Source: Rubrobacter sp.
GTDB taxonomy: Bacteria; Actinomycetota; Rubrobacteria; Rubrobacterales; Rubrobacteraceae
Assembly (NCBI GenBank): GCA_016781725.1
Contig: JADDPU010000463.1
Location: 1 to 13,497 of the forward strand
Direction of reading: 5' to 3'
DNA: 13,497 bases
Both the position numbers and the translations under genes were made by a program. Positions 11,913 to 13,497 of this stretch are shown piece after piece (position 1 is the stretch's first letter; every line of letters begins with the position of its first letter). Below the pieces are notes generated by a model that saw only the letters and a program-made list of their open reading frames with translations, did not search any database and had not been told where the DNA came from.

Positions 11913-13497
11913 CTACCGTCCGGCGGCGTAGCCTTGCATGCCCCTGGGATTGGCGGCGGCCCGGAGCAACCCGTCTTCGACATCCCGGCTCACCGCGGAG
12001 AGCCTCCCAAGCGACCACCCGTCGACGACGTTCACGTCGTGGCCGCGGGCCCGCAACGCCGCGACGACGTCGCGGTCCATCCGGTCTTCGACCGCGACCT
12101 TGCCCGGCGCCGCCGTGCGGGGGTAGAACGAGCTCGGGAAGTGCTCCGTGTGGAAGTTCGGTGCGTCGATGGCCTCCTGGAGGTTGAGGCCGAAGTGGAC
12201 GTGTGCCAGGAAGAAGTTCAAAGACCACTGGTCCTGCTGGTCACCGCCCGGGGTACCGAAAGCCAGGTACGGCTCTCCGTCGCGCAGCGCCAGCGAGGGG
12301 GTGAGGGTGGTGCGGGGCCTCTTACCGCCAGCGAGGGAGTTGGGTAGTCCCTCGGTGAGCCAGAACATCTGCGCGCGGGTACCCAAGGGAAAGCCGAGAG
12401 CGGGGACAATGGGCGAGCTCTGCAGCCAACCGCCGCTCGGGGTGGCAGAGACCATGTTTCCGTGGCGATCCACCACGTCCACGTGGCAGGTGTCTCCACT
12501 GCCCTGCTCGTCGCGCGGCACCGTCGGCTCGCCCGCTCCGGCAGACCTGTTCGTGACCGCGGCGGGAGGCGGCGGAAGGCGTGGATCCCGCCCTCCGACC
12601 ACCCCGGGGCGCAGCTCGTAGGAGGCTTCCTCCCCGATGAGGGCCCTGCGCGCCTGCGCGTAGGACGGGTCGAGCAGCCCATCCAGGGGAACGTCCACGA
12701 ATCGTGGGTCACCGTAGTAGGCTTCCCTGTCGGCAAACGCGAGCTTGGCGCACTCCACCACGGTGTGTACGAAGTCGGCGGTGTTGTGGCCCATGCCGGC
12801 GAGGTCGAACCCGGCGAGCAAGGCGAGTTGCTCGAGAAAGACCGGACCCTGGCCCCAGGGACCGGTCTTGCACACGGTGTAACCGTGGTAGCTCAGCGTC
12901 GCCGGTCCTTCCAGTTCGGCCCGATAACCGGAGAGGTCGTCCGTAGTGAGCAGCCCCCCGTGGCGGCGGCCCGAGGTATCCATCACCCGCGTCGAGGTCA
13001 CGTATTCTTCGATGGCCTCGGCGACGAAGCCGCGGTAAAACGCGTCGCGGGCTGCCTCTATCTGCTCGTCGCGATCCGCGCTTCTCGATTCGGCCTCCTC
13101 AACGATGCGCCGGAAGGTACGCGCCAGGTCGGGGTTGGAGAATCGGGTACCGGGTGTGGGAACTCCCTTCCCGCGCAGGTAGACCCGCGCAGAAGAGGTC
13201 CACTCGTCGCGGAACAGCCGCTCGACCCCGCGGATCGTGTCGCTGATCCGGGGTACCAGCGGGTAGCCGTGATCGGCGTAGCCGATAGCGTAGCGCATCA
13301 CCTCAGAGAGCCGGAGCGTACCGAACTCGCCGAGCAAGAGCATCCACGCGTCGAACGCGCCAGGCACGCAGGCCGCGAGAAGTCCCGTGCCAGGCACCAA
13401 GTCGAGACCCAGATCCTCAAAGCGCGCGATGCTCGCCGCGGCCGGCGCCGGCCCTTGACCGTTGATCACCACCGTCTCGCCCCGGCTGGCGCTGTGG
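11913..13497 (-). CDS. Gamma-glutamyltransferase-family protein (Ntn-hydrolase), 5' end cut by window
   Basis: Some 527 residues are visible and the frame is open to the right edge, so the start lies outside; the family's N-terminal 60-80 residues are missing. The autocleavage/nucleophile motif is GDTCHVDVVDRHGNMVS. Its Thr (codon 12489-12491) aligns with the catalytic Thr of the classical TTHxSVVD motif, with Cys replacing the second Thr. Later come PRTTLTPS (classical PLSSMSPT) and GTPGG (oxyanion-hole GSPGG). The Arg that binds the substrate alpha-carboxylate in E. coli GGT (motif FREMAP) is Gln here (NGQGPAP), and the MDDF motif aligns with QMFW. It is therefore a GGT-fold enzyme unlikely to act on gamma-glutamyl compounds in the standard way. 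Related families include oxamate amidohydrolase and acylases. It lies upstream of the peptide importer, separated by hairpins. Confidence 0.88.
   Translation of the reverse strand, partial: HSASRGETVVINGQGPAPAAASIARFEDLGLDLVPGTGLLAACVPGAFDAWMLLLGEFGTLRLSEVMRYAIGYADHGYPLVPRISDTIRGVERLFRDEWTSSARVYLRGKGVPTPGTRFSNPDLARTFRRIVEEAESRSADRDEQIEAARDAFYRGFVAEAIEEYVTSTRVMDTSGRRHGGLLTTDDLSGYRAELEGPATLSYHGYTVCKTGPWGQGPVFLEQLALLAGFDLAGMGHNTADFVHTVVECAKLAFADREAYYGDPRFVDVPLDGLLDPSYAQARRALIGEEASYELRPGVVGGRDPRLPPPPAAVTNRSAGAGEPTVPRDEQGSGDTCHVDVVDRHGNMVSATPSGGWLQSSPIVPALGFPLGTRAQMFWLTEGLPNSLAGGKRPRTTLTPSLALRDGEPYLAFGTPGGDQQDQWSLNFFLAHVHFGLNLQEAIDAPNFHTEHFPSSFYPRTAAPGKVAVEDRMDRDVVAALRARGHDVNVVDGWSLGRLSAVSRDVEDGLLRAAANPRGMQGYAAGR

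Noticed and set aside
1..13497. CRISPR array, tRNA, rRNA, insertion sequence or prophage
   Set aside because: I found no regular spacer-repeat array, cloverleaf with conserved TTC-containing arm, transposase motif or integrase in either strand.

Overview
The window is high-GC bacterial DNA with dense, mostly minus-strand genes, frequent GTG and TTG starts and 4-base start/stop overlaps. The primary-type sigma factor, the lipoprotein-type solute-binding protein and the G+C-rich codon use point to a high-GC Gram-positive. A deep-branching actinobacterium such as Rubrobacter is my best guess, but that is inference and no rRNA or tRNA is present to confirm it.

Left part (1-3800). A phospholipase D-type membrane protein (92-1372, minus) lies downstream of a DUF697-like membrane-associated protein (1406-2158, minus). 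The latter is divergent from a primary-type sigma factor (2275-3369, plus, TTG start), across an AT-rich patch that probably holds both promoters. Directly after the sigma stop codon is a structured element built from 7-base repeats in two inverted arms, ending in a T-run. Facing it is a 56-residue TTG-initiated membrane protein (3474-3644, minus).

Middle (3809-5103). An S41 C-terminal-processing-type protease with a PDZ domain keeps the catalytic Ser position but has Thr and Leu where the family has Lys and Gln. A TACAAT box ends 6 bases before its GTG, the layout of a leaderless promoter, and the phospholipase D-type gene has the same layout. A second 7-base-periodic repeat lies just upstream.

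Right part (5099-13497, all minus). This is a peptide/nickel-type ABC importer locus. In transcription order it encodes a gamma-glutamyltransferase-family protein (cut by the right edge), two hairpins and a candidate promoter, a solute-binding lipoprotein, two permeases, a DUF1028 protein and two ATPases. The DUF1028 gene has no ATG, GTG or TTG ahead of its conserved N-terminus. It appears to start at a CTG with a well-placed ribosome binding site, in the same frame as the permease stop codon.

How the genes may work together (inference). Two proteins of known or predicted Ntn-hydrolase fold sit with one peptide importer. This resembles the logic of the E. coli iaaA-gsiABCD locus, where an Ntn-hydrolase is next to a glutathione importer. 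However, the GGT-family protein lacks the residues that bind the gamma-glutamyl group in classical GGT, so the substrate is probably some other amide or peptide.
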